A DNA stretch of 64,000 bases from Bacillota bacterium (lineage in GTDB: Bacteria > Bacillota > Clostridia > Christensenellales > Aristaeellaceae). The DNA lies in the NCBI GenBank assembly GCA_023425025.1, contig JAFADG010000050.1:56294-120293 (forward strand), in the 5' to 3' direction. Numbering within the stretch: the stretch's first letter is position 1; each line of letters starts with the position of its first letter. Below the pieces are notes generated by a model that was given only the letters and a program-made list of their open reading frames with translations, was not told where the DNA came from and did not search any database. The position numbers and the translations under genes are program-made. This document shows, in pieces, positions 14,139 to 22,647 of the stretch.

Positions 14139-16076
14139 TCAACCCTTTTCCCTGATCCAGACTTCCATCTCATTTTCGCCCCGGTTGGCCCACAGGTAGT
14201 AGGGGATAAACAGAAGCGGCGCGTCTTCCTCATGAATGCAAGGCGCATCGCTGTAGAGCGTACTCTCCACAGAGTATAGCCGTACCCCCTGGGAGCGGAT
14301 GACCGGCGTGCCGCCAAGGAGGCCTTCCTCAAGACTGGGCTCCAGCGCCGCGTCCCTTTTCAGTGACAGGCAGTGCAGATTTGCGCCGTTGTCCCTTTCC
14401 TCCAGGCAGTAGACCAGCGGTCCGCGTATCAGGCATACCTTGCCGATATCCTCCCGCACGTTCAGGTTGGCATACACACGGCGCGGCGGCATATCCATTT
14501 GAAGGAGGATTTCATCGTTTTCATGGAACGGCCCGCTGATGGTTATGTATCCGTTTTCCACGGCGGGATCAATGCGGCTGCCGCTACGCAGTACCTGATG
14601 CTTTTTGCACCAGCCTGGCAGACGCATTTTCAGGTTGTACGCGCCGGGACCGGGCAGGATGCGCACCGTATCCTCAAAGGGATAGTTTGTCTTCACGCCA
14701 AGCTGAACATCCCGGCCATTCACAGTCAGCCGGGCTTCGCTTTCGATGTACAAATGAATAAAGACGCTGTCCTCCTGGGTGGCGTATTGGTAGGCTCCGA
14801 TGGAGGACAAGAGCCGCGCCAGATTGGGCGGGCAGCAGGCGCAGCCGAACCAGCCGGGCCGAACCGGCAGCACATGCCTTTTGCCGGGGTCCTTATGGCA
14901 GGCCTCCGGGTGGACGGAAAGGGGGTTGACATAGAAGAAAGCCTTCTGGTCCAGCCGCATGCCGGCCATGCAGGTATTGTACAGCGCCTGCTCCATGACA
15001 TCGCCGTAAGCACCCAGCTGTTCACCGCGCAAAAGCCGTTGGCAGAAAAAGACCAGGGCGATGGAGGCGCAGGTTTCGGCGTATACGGTATCATTGGGCA
15101 GGTCGTAATCAAAGCTGAAAGCCTCGCCGTGGTGGGTGGAGCCGATGCCGCCGGTTATGTACATGCGCTTTTGGGTGATGTTTTCAAACAGCGCCTTGCA
15201 GGCTTCCCACAGAGATGCGTCCTGCTTGCGCAGCGCCACGTCCGCCATGCCGGCAGTAAGATACAGGGCGCGGACGGCGTGGCCTTCCATGGTCGTTTGT
15301 TCCCGCACGGGCATATGGGTTTGGGCATAGGTGAGGCCCAGATGCTCGACATAGCGGTCGTTCATCCGGCCGGAACGCTTTAGCTCTTCCATAAAGAAAT
15401 GGGGCTGCTGGCCGCGCTGGTCGATAAAGTAGGCAGCTAGGCGCAAAAAACGCTCCTCGCCGGTGGCGTCATACAGCTTGCAAAGCGCCAGCTCAATTTC
15501 CTCATGGCCGGGATAGCCGGGCAGCTTGCCTTCTTCCAGGCCCAGCACGGAATCGATGTGCAGTATGTTGCGGATCATTACATCCAGCAAGCGCCTTTTG
15601 CCGGTGGCGTGGTAATAAGCCACCGCCGCCTCCAGCATATGGCCGGCACAGTACAGCTCGTGGTTGTCGCGCAGGTTGGTCCAGCGATTGCCGATGTCCT
15701 TTAACTGATAGTAGGTGTTCAGATAGCCATCGGGCATCTGTGCCTTTTCAATCAGGTCAATGGCTTCCTCAGCCTTTTTTTCAAGGTCGGGATCGGGGGC
15801 GGCGTGAAGCTGGTACGCCACCGCCTCCAGCCATTTGGCCAGGTCGCTGTCCTGGAATACCATGCCGTAATGGCTGCCCTCAATGAGCCCCGCGGCGATG
15901 CGGAAATTGTCGAGGCAATGGGATTTCTCCACGCCGGGGGCGGCGTCGTTCAATACATCCCATTGGAAAGGAAGCATCTGCTCGCGGATGGTATTCAAAA
16001 TACCGCCCATCCACGTTCCCGTGATTTTTACCTGACCGGGGGTTGGCAATTGTGTAAGCTGTGTGAAAGTATGCAT
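14139..16076 (-). CDS. Glycoside hydrolase family 127 protein (beta-L-arabinofuranosidase type)
   Basis: A 645-residue enzyme without a signal peptide, so cytoplasmic. It shows the GH127 alpha/alpha-barrel landmarks QMPDGYLNTYYQL, GHMLEAAVAYY and ITGGIGSTHHGEAF. Four zinc/catalytic positions match those of Bifidobacterium HypBA1: Glu334 and Cys336 in YAETCAS, and Cys414 and Cys415 in CACCPPN. The nucleophile in that family is a zinc-bound Cys. ATG 16076 has GGGAGG 8 bases upstream. It probably removes beta-L-arabinofuranose from imported plant oligosaccharides. It stands alone; no sugar transporter is adjacent. Confidence 0.92.
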   Translation of the reverse strand: MHTFTQLTQLPTPGQVKITGTWMGGILNTIREQMLPFQWDVLNDAAPGVEKSHCLDNFRIAAGLIEGSHYGMVFQDSDLAKWLEAVAYQLHAAPDPDLEKKAEEAIDLIEKAQMPDGYLNTYYQLKDIGNRWTNLRDNHELYCAGHMLEAAVAYYHATGKRRLLDVMIRNILHIDSVLGLEEGKLPGYPGHEEIELALCKLYDATGEERFLRLAAYFIDQRGQQPHFFMEELKRSGRMNDRYVEHLGLTYAQTHMPVREQTTMEGHAVRALYLTAGMADVALRKQDASLWEACKALFENITQKRMYITGGIGSTHHGEAFSFDYDLPNDTVYAETCASIALVFFCQRLLRGEQLGAYGDVMEQALYNTCMAGMRLDQKAFFYVNPLSVHPEACHKDPGKRHVLPVRPGWFGCACCPPNLARLLSSIGAYQYATQEDSVFIHLYIESEARLTVNGRDVQLGVKTNYPFEDTVRILPGPGAYNLKMRLPGWCKKHQVLRSGSRIDPAVENGYITISGPFHENDEILLQMDMPPRRVYANLNVREDIGKVCLIRGPLVYCLEERDNGANLHCLSLKRDAALEPSLEEGLLGGTPVIRSQGVRLYSVESTLYSDAPCIHEEDAPLLFIPYYLWANRGENEMEVWIREKG

Positions 16077-16206
16077 TCGGCTGCCTCCCATGTGATGAAA
16101 GCGTGCGGCTTGTCCGCAAAACGCATTTTTATACTTGCATTATGCCAGAATGCATGAATGAACACAATACCTAAATCGATTATATTACAAAGTCATGCAA
16201 ATCTGA

Positions 16207-16235
16207 TTTACAAAATGACCATATCGCAGTATGAT
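16207..16235 (+). promoter_or_regulatory. Sigma-A promoter of the D-glutamate/5-oxoproline operon
   Basis: TTTACA (16207-16212) and TATGAT (16230-16235) are separated by 17 bases. The leader to the ATG at 16332 is about 90 bases and contains no obvious terminator. Confidence 0.7.
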
Positions 16236-16331
16236 ACTATGGATACAAAATACGGAGGGGTTACCACGGGCGGAGCTTGGGTGCAAGCCTTTTGGCAACA
16301 GACCTTCCTATCATTATATGGAGGCGTCATT

Positions 16332-17192
16332 ATGGAAAACCTGGGGTATTACAATGGTAAAATCGGCCTGATGCAGGACATGATGGTACCCATGAACGAC
16401 CGTGTCAGCTACTTTGGCGATGGCGTGTACGATGCCACTTATGCGGTAAACCACATCATTTATGATCTGAAGGAGCATGTGGACCGCTTTTTCAACAGCG
16501 CCGCCTTGATTGAGATTCCGCTGAACATGAGCAAGGAGGAATTGTCTCAGCTGCTTCGCGATCTGGTTATGAAGGTGGACAGCAACGAAAGCATCGTCTA
16601 CTGGCAGGTGACCCGCGGCACGGGCATCCGCAATCATGCCTATGTGGGCGCGGCAACCGGCCCCAACCTGTGGGTAACCATCCGCCATAACCCCATGAAG
16701 AATGTGTATCAGAAGTACAAACTGATCACCGTGCCCGACACGCGGTATTTCCACTGCAATATCAAGACGCTGAACCTTTTGCCCAACTGCATCGCATCCC
16801 AGCGCGCGCTGGAAGCCGGTTGTGACGAGGCGGTTTTCCACCGCGACGGCATTGTGACCGAATGCGCCCACAGCAACATCCACATCCTCAAGGATGGCGC
16901 GTTCCGCACGGCGCCGCTGTCGAACCTGATCCTGCCCGGCATCACCAGAATGGTATTGATCGGCCTGGCCAGGGAGCATGGCATTCCCGTGGTGGAGGAA
17001 GCCTTTACCGTAGAGGAATTGATGGACGCGGACGAGGTGATCTACACCAGCGCCGGCGCTTTGTGCTGCCCCGTCAGCCATATTGATGGCAAACCCGTGG
17101 GCGGCCGTGCCCCGGAACTGTTAAAGACGCTGCAGGATGCCTCCATCGCAAGGCTCCACGCCCACACCACCCCCGTTGCCGAGCTTGCATAA
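16332..17192 (+). CDS. dat: D-amino-acid transaminase (aminotransferase class IV)
   Basis: A 286-residue PLP enzyme. ATG 16332 follows GGAGGCG by 7 bases; the long frame upstream is not homologous. DRVSYFGDGVYDATYAVN is the N-terminal signature. KYKLITVPDTRYFHCNIKTLNLLPN contains the PLP-binding Lys (HCNIKTLNLL), followed by EAVFHRDGIVTECAHSNIHI. These match bacterial D-alanine aminotransferase rather than the branched-chain enzymes. It interconverts D-alanine and 2-oxoglutarate with D-glutamate and pyruvate. As first gene of an operon for D-glutamate cyclisation and 5-oxoproline hydrolysis it probably feeds or balances the D-glutamate pool. Confidence 0.9.
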   Translation: MENLGYYNGKIGLMQDMMVPMNDRVSYFGDGVYDATYAVNHIIYDLKEHVDRFFNSAALIEIPLNMSKEELSQLLRDLVMKVDSNESIVYWQVTRGTGIRNHAYVGAATGPNLWVTIRHNPMKNVYQKYKLITVPDTRYFHCNIKTLNLLPNCIASQRALEAGCDEAVFHRDGIVTECAHSNIHILKDGAFRTAPLSNLILPGITRMVLIGLAREHGIPVVEEAFTVEELMDADEVIYTSAGALCCPVSHIDGKPVGGRAPELLKTLQDASIARLHAHTTPVAELA

Positions 17193-17217
17193 CGTACGCA
17201 ATCATTGAGGTTTTACA

Positions 17218-18306
17218 ATGAATCAACAGCAGCTGACCATTTTGAATATCGGCCAGAACCTGGACGACCTGATGAACCTGGACCCGCGGGGATACGGCGT
17301 ATGCCGCATCCTGTACAAGGGCGCCAGGGAACAATGCAAGCTACCGCTGACCATGAACGCGGCGATGCAGCTTTTAAAGGTTTTGCAGCCCGGCAGCCTC
17401 ATCTATATCTTTACAGGCTTTATATTGCCCACCCACCAAAAGCCGGAGACGGACGGCATCGTCAGCGCCGTCCTGCTGGCCCGGGCGCTGGCACGCGGTT
17501 TTTCCGCGGTGCCGGTGATTGTTTGCCCGGAGGAATGCATTGCAGCCGCCCGTAACATGGCCCCCGTGGCCGGGCTGCATGCCTATGATTCCATCACCGA
17601 GGCGCAGCAGTATCCCGCGGCCGTGGCGTTGATTCCTTTCACCAAGGATGCGAATGCGGCCAAAGTGCAGGCGGAGGAAATGCTTGCAAACCATCCTCCC
17701 GTGACCGGCATCAGCGTGGAGCATCCCGGCGCCAACAGCCTGGGCGTGTACCACAACGCCATTGGCCGCAACGTATCCGCGCTGGAAGACAAGTCGGATA
17801 TTCTTTTCGATTTGATGTATCAGCGCCGGATTCTCACCGTTGCCATCGGCGACCTGGGCAACGAAATGGGCCTGGGGTCTTTGTCGGATCATATTCAGCA
17901 GTATATTCCCTACGCCGCCCCCGGCGGCTGCGGCTGTGGCTGCGGCGGCGGCATTTGCGTGCGCACCCGGGCGGACCATGTGATCACCGCCACGGTGTCC
18001 GACTGGGGCTGCTATGGCCTGATGGCTGGGCTGGCTTATCTGCAAAGGGATATGAGCATCCTCCACGACAGCGACATGGAACGGGATATGCTGCTGGCTG
18101 CCACCCGCAACGGTATGGTGGATATGAACGGCTGGCTGATCCCCGCCATCGACGGTTTTGAATTGAAGATGCAAATGCTGATGGTGGACATGATGCGCGA
18201 ATGCATAAGCTATGCCCCGCGCCTGGAAAAAACCTGCAAGACCTGGTTCGACAAGGTGCTGGACCTTGGCTTTTACCAAAAGGAAAACGGCCCGTTGGAC
18301 ATTTAA
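17218..18306 (+). CDS. DUF4392 protein (D-glutamate cyclase C-terminal-like)
   Basis: A 362-residue cytoplasmic protein. LIYIFTGFILPTHQKPETDG is the N-terminal family signature, followed by GISVEHPGANSLGVYHNAIG and an unusual Cys/Gly cluster, GGCGCGCGGGICV, at about residue 240. Human DGLUCY, a mitochondrial D-glutamate cyclase, carries this domain as its C-terminal half. Here it is a separate protein, with the other DGLUCY half (DUF1445) encoded four genes later in the same operon. I infer that the two together convert D-glutamate to 5-oxo-D-proline. The Cys cluster could bind a metal. Confidence 0.82.
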   Translation: MNQQQLTILNIGQNLDDLMNLDPRGYGVCRILYKGAREQCKLPLTMNAAMQLLKVLQPGSLIYIFTGFILPTHQKPETDGIVSAVLLARALARGFSAVPVIVCPEECIAAARNMAPVAGLHAYDSITEAQQYPAAVALIPFTKDANAAKVQAEEMLANHPPVTGISVEHPGANSLGVYHNAIGRNVSALEDKSDILFDLMYQRRILTVAIGDLGNEMGLGSLSDHIQQYIPYAAPGGCGCGCGGGICVRTRADHVITATVSDWGCYGLMAGLAYLQRDMSILHDSDMERDMLLAATRNGMVDMNGWLIPAIDGFELKMQMLMVDMMRECISYAPRLEKTCKTWFDKVLDLGFYQKENGPLDI

Positions 18307-18324
18307 TGCCAAAGGGGGAGGACC

Positions 18325-19056
18325 ATGGCCGGCTACGCTTTCCTGCCGGTAGGCGATTGCGCCCTGACGGTGGAATTTGGCAATGAAATCAGCGAAGAGC
18401 TAAACGGCAAAGTCCGTTCTCTTTCGCTTGCGCTTAAAGATGCCAATATCCCCGGCGTTTTGGAATGGGTGCCGACCTACCGGTCGCTGATGGTTTGCTA
18501 TAACCCGTGTGTGATATCCTGCCGCCGCCTGCAAAGCCAATTAGGCAGGCTGTTAAAGCGCGCCGGCCAATCGGTACAGGTTGGAAAGCGGGTCTGGGAA
18601 ATACCTGTCCTGTATGGCGGGGAATACGGCGAAGATTTGAGCTTTGTGGCGCAAAACGCCGGCATCACGCCGCAAGAAGCGGTGAATCTGCACGCGAACC
18701 GGGAATACCGCATCTACATGCTGGGCTTCCTGCCCGGCTTTACCTACTTGGGCGGGCTTGATAAGCGCATTCATACGCCTCGCCTGAAAACGCCAAGGAC
18801 CAGGATTCCTCCGGGATCGGTAGGCATCGGCGGGGAACAGACGGGGATTTATCCCATCGCCTCCCCGGGCGGATGGCAGCTGATCGGCCGCACGCCGCTC
18901 AAGCCCTATGATCCCAACCGTATCCTGCCCATTTTATTTGAGGCGGGGGATTACTTAAAGTTTGTGCCCATCGATCAAAATCGCTTTGCCCAGATCGCCG
19001 CCCAGGTGGAAGCCGGGATATATAAATACCGCTTGGCACAGGAGGGATGGCTATGA
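18325..19056 (+). CDS. pxpB: 5-oxoprolinase subunit PxpB
   Basis: A 243-residue member of the KipI/PxpB family. Diagnostic stretches are YRIYMLGFLPGFTYLGGLD, TPRTRIPPGSVGIGGEQTGI and YPIASPGGWQLIGRTP. With PxpC it forms the ATP-dependent kinase part of bacterial 5-oxoprolinase, which phosphorylates 5-oxoproline before PxpA opens the ring to glutamate. The gene overlaps pxpC by 4 bases (ATGA). An AGGGGGAGG ribosome site precedes ATG 18325. Confidence 0.94.
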   Translation: MAGYAFLPVGDCALTVEFGNEISEELNGKVRSLSLALKDANIPGVLEWVPTYRSLMVCYNPCVISCRRLQSQLGRLLKRAGQSVQVGKRVWEIPVLYGGEYGEDLSFVAQNAGITPQEAVNLHANREYRIYMLGFLPGFTYLGGLDKRIHTPRLKTPRTRIPPGSVGIGGEQTGIYPIASPGGWQLIGRTPLKPYDPNRILPILFEAGDYLKFVPIDQNRFAQIAAQVEAGIYKYRLAQEGWL

Positions 19057-20003
19057 GCATCACCTTCCAGTCGCCGGGCCTTTTTACCACCATCCAGGAC
19101 GCGGGCCGCACGGGGTACCAGCAGTACGGCTTTACGACCGGCGGGGCGCTGGACCAGCATGCCATGACCATGGCCAACCTACTGGTCGGCAACGAGCCGG
19201 GGGAAGCCGTGCTGGAAATGACGCTGCTGGGGGTCGATGTCACCTTCAACAGCGGCAACGTGATAGCCATCACGGGCGGCGCGTGCCAGCCCAAGCGCAA
19301 CGGTGAGGATGTGCCCATGTATACCGCCCTTTGCATGCGCCCGGGGGATGCCCTGGCCATCGGCGCCGTGGCGGAGGGCTGCCGCGTGTATGTGAGCTTT
19401 GCGGGCGGGCTGAATGTTCCCTCGGTCATGGGCAGCAAATCCACCCAGATCAAGTACGGCCTGGGCGGATATGGCGGCCGCGCGCTCAAGGCAGGGGACG
19501 AGATCAGCTTTTTGGCGCCGCGCACGGATTTGAGCAGGCTCGAAGGGCGCGTCCTGCCGCCCGTCAGGCGGCAGCCCGGCGTGCAGGTTTTGCGCGTGGT
19601 GCTGGGCCCCCAGGCAGACACATCCTTTCCCAAGGATGCGGTAGAAGCGTTTTTAAAGGAAGAATATACCGTTACCAACGAGTCCGACCGCATGGGCTAC
19701 CGGCTGGAAGGCAAAGCGCTGACGTTTGTAAACAGCGCCGATATCATATCCGACGCCATTGCGTTGGGCAGCGTGCAGGTGCCGGCCAGCGGCAAGCCCA
19801 TCGTGCTGCTCAGCGACCGGCAGACGGTTGGCGGATACGCCAAAATCGCCACGGTGATATCGGTGGACATTCCGGTGATCGCCCAATGCAAAATGGGGGA
19901 TAAGGTCCGGTTTGTTCAGGTATCCGTGGCAGCGGCCCAAAGGCTGTATAAAAAGCGGCAAAGGCAATACGAGACCTGGCGGCGGATGCTGAACGGGCGC
20001 TAA
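19053..20003 (+). CDS. pxpC: 5-oxoprolinase subunit PxpC
   Basis: A 316-residue KipA/PxpC family protein (biotin-dependent carboxylase-like domain). The N-terminus FQSPGLFTTIQDAGRTGYQQ is the family hallmark, followed by GGALDQHAMTMANLLVGN and, near the end, ESDRMGYRLEG and LLSDRQTVGGYAKIATV. ATG 19053 is chosen over ATG 19047 because GGAGG then lies 7 rather than 1 base upstream. It works with PxpB and PxpA in hydrolysis of 5-oxoproline to L-glutamate. Confidence 0.94.
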   Translation: MSITFQSPGLFTTIQDAGRTGYQQYGFTTGGALDQHAMTMANLLVGNEPGEAVLEMTLLGVDVTFNSGNVIAITGGACQPKRNGEDVPMYTALCMRPGDALAIGAVAEGCRVYVSFAGGLNVPSVMGSKSTQIKYGLGGYGGRALKAGDEISFLAPRTDLSRLEGRVLPPVRRQPGVQVLRVVLGPQADTSFPKDAVEAFLKEEYTVTNESDRMGYRLEGKALTFVNSADIISDAIALGSVQVPASGKPIVLLSDRQTVGGYAKIATVISVDIPVIAQCKMGDKVRFVQVSVAAAQRLYKKRQRQYETWRRMLNGR

Positions 20004-20016
20004 GGGGGAGATACAT

Positions 20017-20802
20017 ATGGATTATGGCCGCATGCATCCCAAGAATGTACGCCGTTTGATTCGGGAGGGCAAGATCACCGGCCCTACCTCGGGCATGAGC
20101 CTGGGCTTCGCCCAGGCGAATCTTGTTGCGATACCCAAAGAGCTGGCCTATGATTTTTTGCTGTTCACCCAGCGCAACCCCAAGGCCTGCCCCGTACTGG
20201 AGGTCAGCGACGCGGGCAGCCGCAGTTTGCCGTACCTTGCGCCGGATGGGGACATCGCGCTGGATATTCCCAAATACCGCGTGTATGAAAACGGCGTTCT
20301 GACAGGGGAACATCTCAAAGCGGACCACCTGTGGCGGGACGATCTGGTGAGCTTTCTCATCGGCTGCAGCTTTTCCTTTGAAGACGCGCTGCTGGAGGCC
20401 GGGGTGCCTGTGCGCCATATCGAGGAAAACCGCAACGTGCCCATGTACAACACCAATATTCCTTTAGTACCGGCCGGCGTGTTTCATGGAAACATGGTGG
20501 TAAGCATGCGGCCGGTTCCCCGTGACCTTGTGGTCCGGGCGGTGACCGTCACCGCGGCCATGCCCAGGGTTCACGGCGCGCCGATCCATGTGGGCGACCC
20601 TGCCGCCATTGGCATACAGGACATCAATAAGCCCGACTATGGCGACAGCGTGACCATCCAGCCCGGCGAGGTGCCTGTTTTCTGGCCCTGCGGGGTCACG
20701 CCCCAGGCGGTGGTCATGCGGGTCAAGCCGGCTTTTGCCATTACCCACGCGCCGGGGCATATGCTGATCACCGATATCAAAAACGCACACCTGAAGGATT
20801 AG
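20017..20802 (+). CDS. DUF1445 putative hydro-lyase / D-glutamate cyclase N-terminal-like protein
   Basis: A 261-residue protein of the UPF0317/DUF1445 family. Signatures are GPTSGMSLGFAQANLVAIPK, FLIGCSFSFEDALLEAGVPV and RNVPMYNTNIPLVPAGVFHG, then IGIQDINKPDYGDSVTIQPG and the conserved FWPCGVTPQ. The family was long called putative hydro-lyase. In mammalian DGLUCY it is the N-terminal half joined to DUF4392. Its position between pxpC and pxpA, with a DUF4392 gene in the same operon, supports D-glutamate cyclisation to 5-oxoproline. A ribosome site, GGGGGAG, stands 7 bases before ATG 20017. Confidence 0.9.
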   Translation: MDYGRMHPKNVRRLIREGKITGPTSGMSLGFAQANLVAIPKELAYDFLLFTQRNPKACPVLEVSDAGSRSLPYLAPDGDIALDIPKYRVYENGVLTGEHLKADHLWRDDLVSFLIGCSFSFEDALLEAGVPVRHIEENRNVPMYNTNIPLVPAGVFHGNMVVSMRPVPRDLVVRAVTVTAAMPRVHGAPIHVGDPAAIGIQDINKPDYGDSVTIQPGEVPVFWPCGVTPQAVVMRVKPAFAITHAPGHMLITDIKNAHLKD

Positions 20803-20814
20803 GAGGCGGATAAA

Positions 20815-21585
20815 GTGTACCGTGTAGACTTGAACTGCGACCTGGGGGAAAGCTTCGGCGCGTATGTGATGGGCATGGATGACAAGGTGATCCCGCACAT
20901 CACGTCCGCCAACGTGGCCTGCGGCTATCACGCGTCCGATCCGGTGGTGATGGAAAAAACCATTGCGCTCTGCCGCGCAAACAGCGTTGCGGTGGGCGCG
21001 CATCCCGGCTTTCCGGATTTGATGGGCTTTGGCCGGCGGGAGATGCGTTTGAGCCTGCCGGAGGCGAAGGCATACATGCTGTATCAGATCGGCGCGCTGG
21101 AAGCCTTTTGCCGGGCCGCCGGCGTAAAGCTGTGCCACGTAAAACCCCACGGCGCGCTGTATAACATGGCCGCCAAGGATGCAGCTTTGGCCAAGGCCAT
21201 CTGCCAGGCCATCCGTGATTTTGACAGTTCACTGGTTCTGCTTGCTTTGGCTGGCAGCGAGATGGTTAGGGCCGCGCAGGCAATGGGTCTGCCTTCCGCC
21301 CAGGAGGTGTTTGCCGACAGGGGATATGAGGAGGATGGCTCCCTGGTGGCCAGAAGCAAGCCCGGCGCCATGATCACCAATGAGGAAGAGGCCATCGCAC
21401 GGGTGGTGCGCATGGTGACGGAGGGCAAGGTGCGGGCGGTTACAGGCAGGGATGTGCCTGTGAAGGCAGACTCCATCTGCATCCACGGCGACGGGGAGCA
21501 TGCGCTTGCCTTTGCCCAAAAGATCAGGGATGCGCTTATCTCCTCCGGCGTGCAGTTGGTCCCCCTTCAGCAGTTGGCTAAGTGA
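20815..21585 (+). CDS. pxpA: 5-oxoprolinase subunit PxpA (LamB/YcsF family)
   Basis: A 256-residue TIM-barrel-like hydrolase. DLNCDLGESFGAYVMGMDDK at the N-terminus, SANVACGYHASDP, GAHPGFPDLMGFGRREM and VKPHGALYNMAAKD are family signatures. The start is GTG 20815 after AGGAGG. With PxpBC it completes ATP-dependent 5-oxoprolinase. It is the last gene of the six-gene operon; a terminator follows at 21604. Confidence 0.95.
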   Translation: MYRVDLNCDLGESFGAYVMGMDDKVIPHITSANVACGYHASDPVVMEKTIALCRANSVAVGAHPGFPDLMGFGRREMRLSLPEAKAYMLYQIGALEAFCRAAGVKLCHVKPHGALYNMAAKDAALAKAICQAIRDFDSSLVLLALAGSEMVRAAQAMGLPSAQEVFADRGYEEDGSLVARSKPGAMITNEEEAIARVVRMVTEGKVRAVTGRDVPVKADSICIHGDGEHALAFAQKIRDALISSGVQLVPLQQLAK

Positions 21586-21603
21586 TTTTCAAATTGGCTC
21601 ATG

Positions 21604-21635
21604 GCCCCCTGGAGCAAACGCTTCCGGGGGCTTTT
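21604..21635 (+). terminator. Terminator after pxpA
   Basis: GCCCCCTGGAGC (21604-21615) pairs with GCTTCCGGGGGC (21620-21631) with one mismatch and one G:U pair, around an AAAC loop, followed by TTTT. Confidence 0.8.
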
Positions 21636-21720
21636 ACATTTTGCAAAATCACACCGTGTACCTGCGTATTTTCGCCATTGCTCCAGCAAATGAACAATAT
21701 TATCATTAAATATTCAAATC

Positions 21721-21730
21721 TTGTATACAA
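21721..21730. promoter_or_regulatory. Palindromic operator candidate TTGTATACAA (GntR type)
   Basis: The perfect 10-base palindrome TTGTATACAA fits the operator pattern of FCD-type GntR regulators. It lies about 60 bases upstream of the ABC transporter promoter. No GntR gene is in the window, so the regulator would act from elsewhere. Confidence 0.35.
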
Positions 21731-21786
21731 TCGAGGAAAAAACGGCTTCAATGATGTTTTGGAAATGTATTTTTGAATGATTTAAA

Positions 21787-21815
21787 TTGACATCCTGCAT
21801 TGTGTTTCGTATAAT
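21787..21815 (+). promoter_or_regulatory. Consensus sigma-A promoter of the amino-acid ABC transporter
   Basis: TTGACA (21787-21792) and TATAAT (21810-21815) are both perfect and 17 bases apart. Transcription would start near 21822, giving a leader of about 75 bases before ATG 21899. Confidence 0.88.
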
Positions 21816-21898
21816 GAAATCAATTCCAGCTTGCATCCATTGCCGCTACATCATTTAAGGAGCGGCGTGGTATTGTTTTTCCGGGGGAGGGAGACCGA

Positions 21899-22627
21899 AT
21901 GATTCAATTTGACGACGTTCATGTTCGTTTCGGCCCGCTACATGTTTTAAAGGGCATCAATCTGGAAATTCCCGACGGGTCCAAAACGGTGATCATCGGA
22001 CCCAGCGGCAGCGGCAAAAGCACGCTGCTGCGCACCATCAACCTGTTTGAAAAACCCAGCCATGGCCGCATTATGGTAAATGGCAGGGACATGGGCCGCC
22101 TGCATAGCCATCAATTGTACAAGGCGCGCCAGGGCATCGGCATGGTGTTTCAAAATTTCAACCTCTATCCGCACAAGACCGTGCTGGAGAACCTGACCAT
22201 GGCGCCTGTCGCGCTAAAGCGGGAGCATCGAAAGGTCGTGACCGAGCGGGCCCTGCAGCATCTTCGGGATGTGAATATCATCGAAAAGCGGGACGCCTAT
22301 CCCAGCCAATTGTCCGGCGGGCAGCAGCAGCGGGTGGCGATCGCCAGGGCCCTGACCATGAACCCGGAGATTCTGCTCTTTGACGAACCTACCTCGGCGC
22401 TGGACCCGGAAATGATCAAGGAAGTGCTGGACATCATGGAGCGGGTGGCCAAGCAGAACATAACGATGCTGTTTGTAACCCACGAAATGAATTTTGCCGA
22501 GCATATTGCCGACCGGGTGCTGTTCCTGGACGAAGGCAACATTTTGGAAGATGGCACACCGGAACAGGTGTTTCATCGCCCATCCAGCGAGCGCACCAGC
22601 TCGTTCCTGGGCAAGATACTGCATTAA
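21899..22627 (+). CDS. Polar amino-acid ABC transporter, ATP-binding protein
   Basis: A 242-residue ABC ATPase. The Walker A motif is GPSGSGKST, the Q loop MVFQNFNLYPHKTVLENLTM, the signature LSGGQQQR and the Walker B LLFDEPTSALDPE, followed by the H loop THEMNFAEHIADRV. The family is GlnQ/HisP. ATG 21899 follows GGGGGAGGG. It is the first gene of a four-gene operon with binding protein and two permeases. Position behind the 5-oxoproline operon suggests glutamate, D-glutamate or 5-oxoproline as cargo, by inference. Confidence 0.94.
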   Translation: MIQFDDVHVRFGPLHVLKGINLEIPDGSKTVIIGPSGSGKSTLLRTINLFEKPSHGRIMVNGRDMGRLHSHQLYKARQGIGMVFQNFNLYPHKTVLENLTMAPVALKREHRKVVTERALQHLRDVNIIEKRDAYPSQLSGGQQQRVAIARALTMNPEILLFDEPTSALDPEMIKEVLDIMERVAKQNITMLFVTHEMNFAEHIADRVLFLDEGNILEDGTPEQVFHRPSSERTSSFLGKILH

Positions 22628-22647
22628 AAATGGGGGAGGAGTATTCC

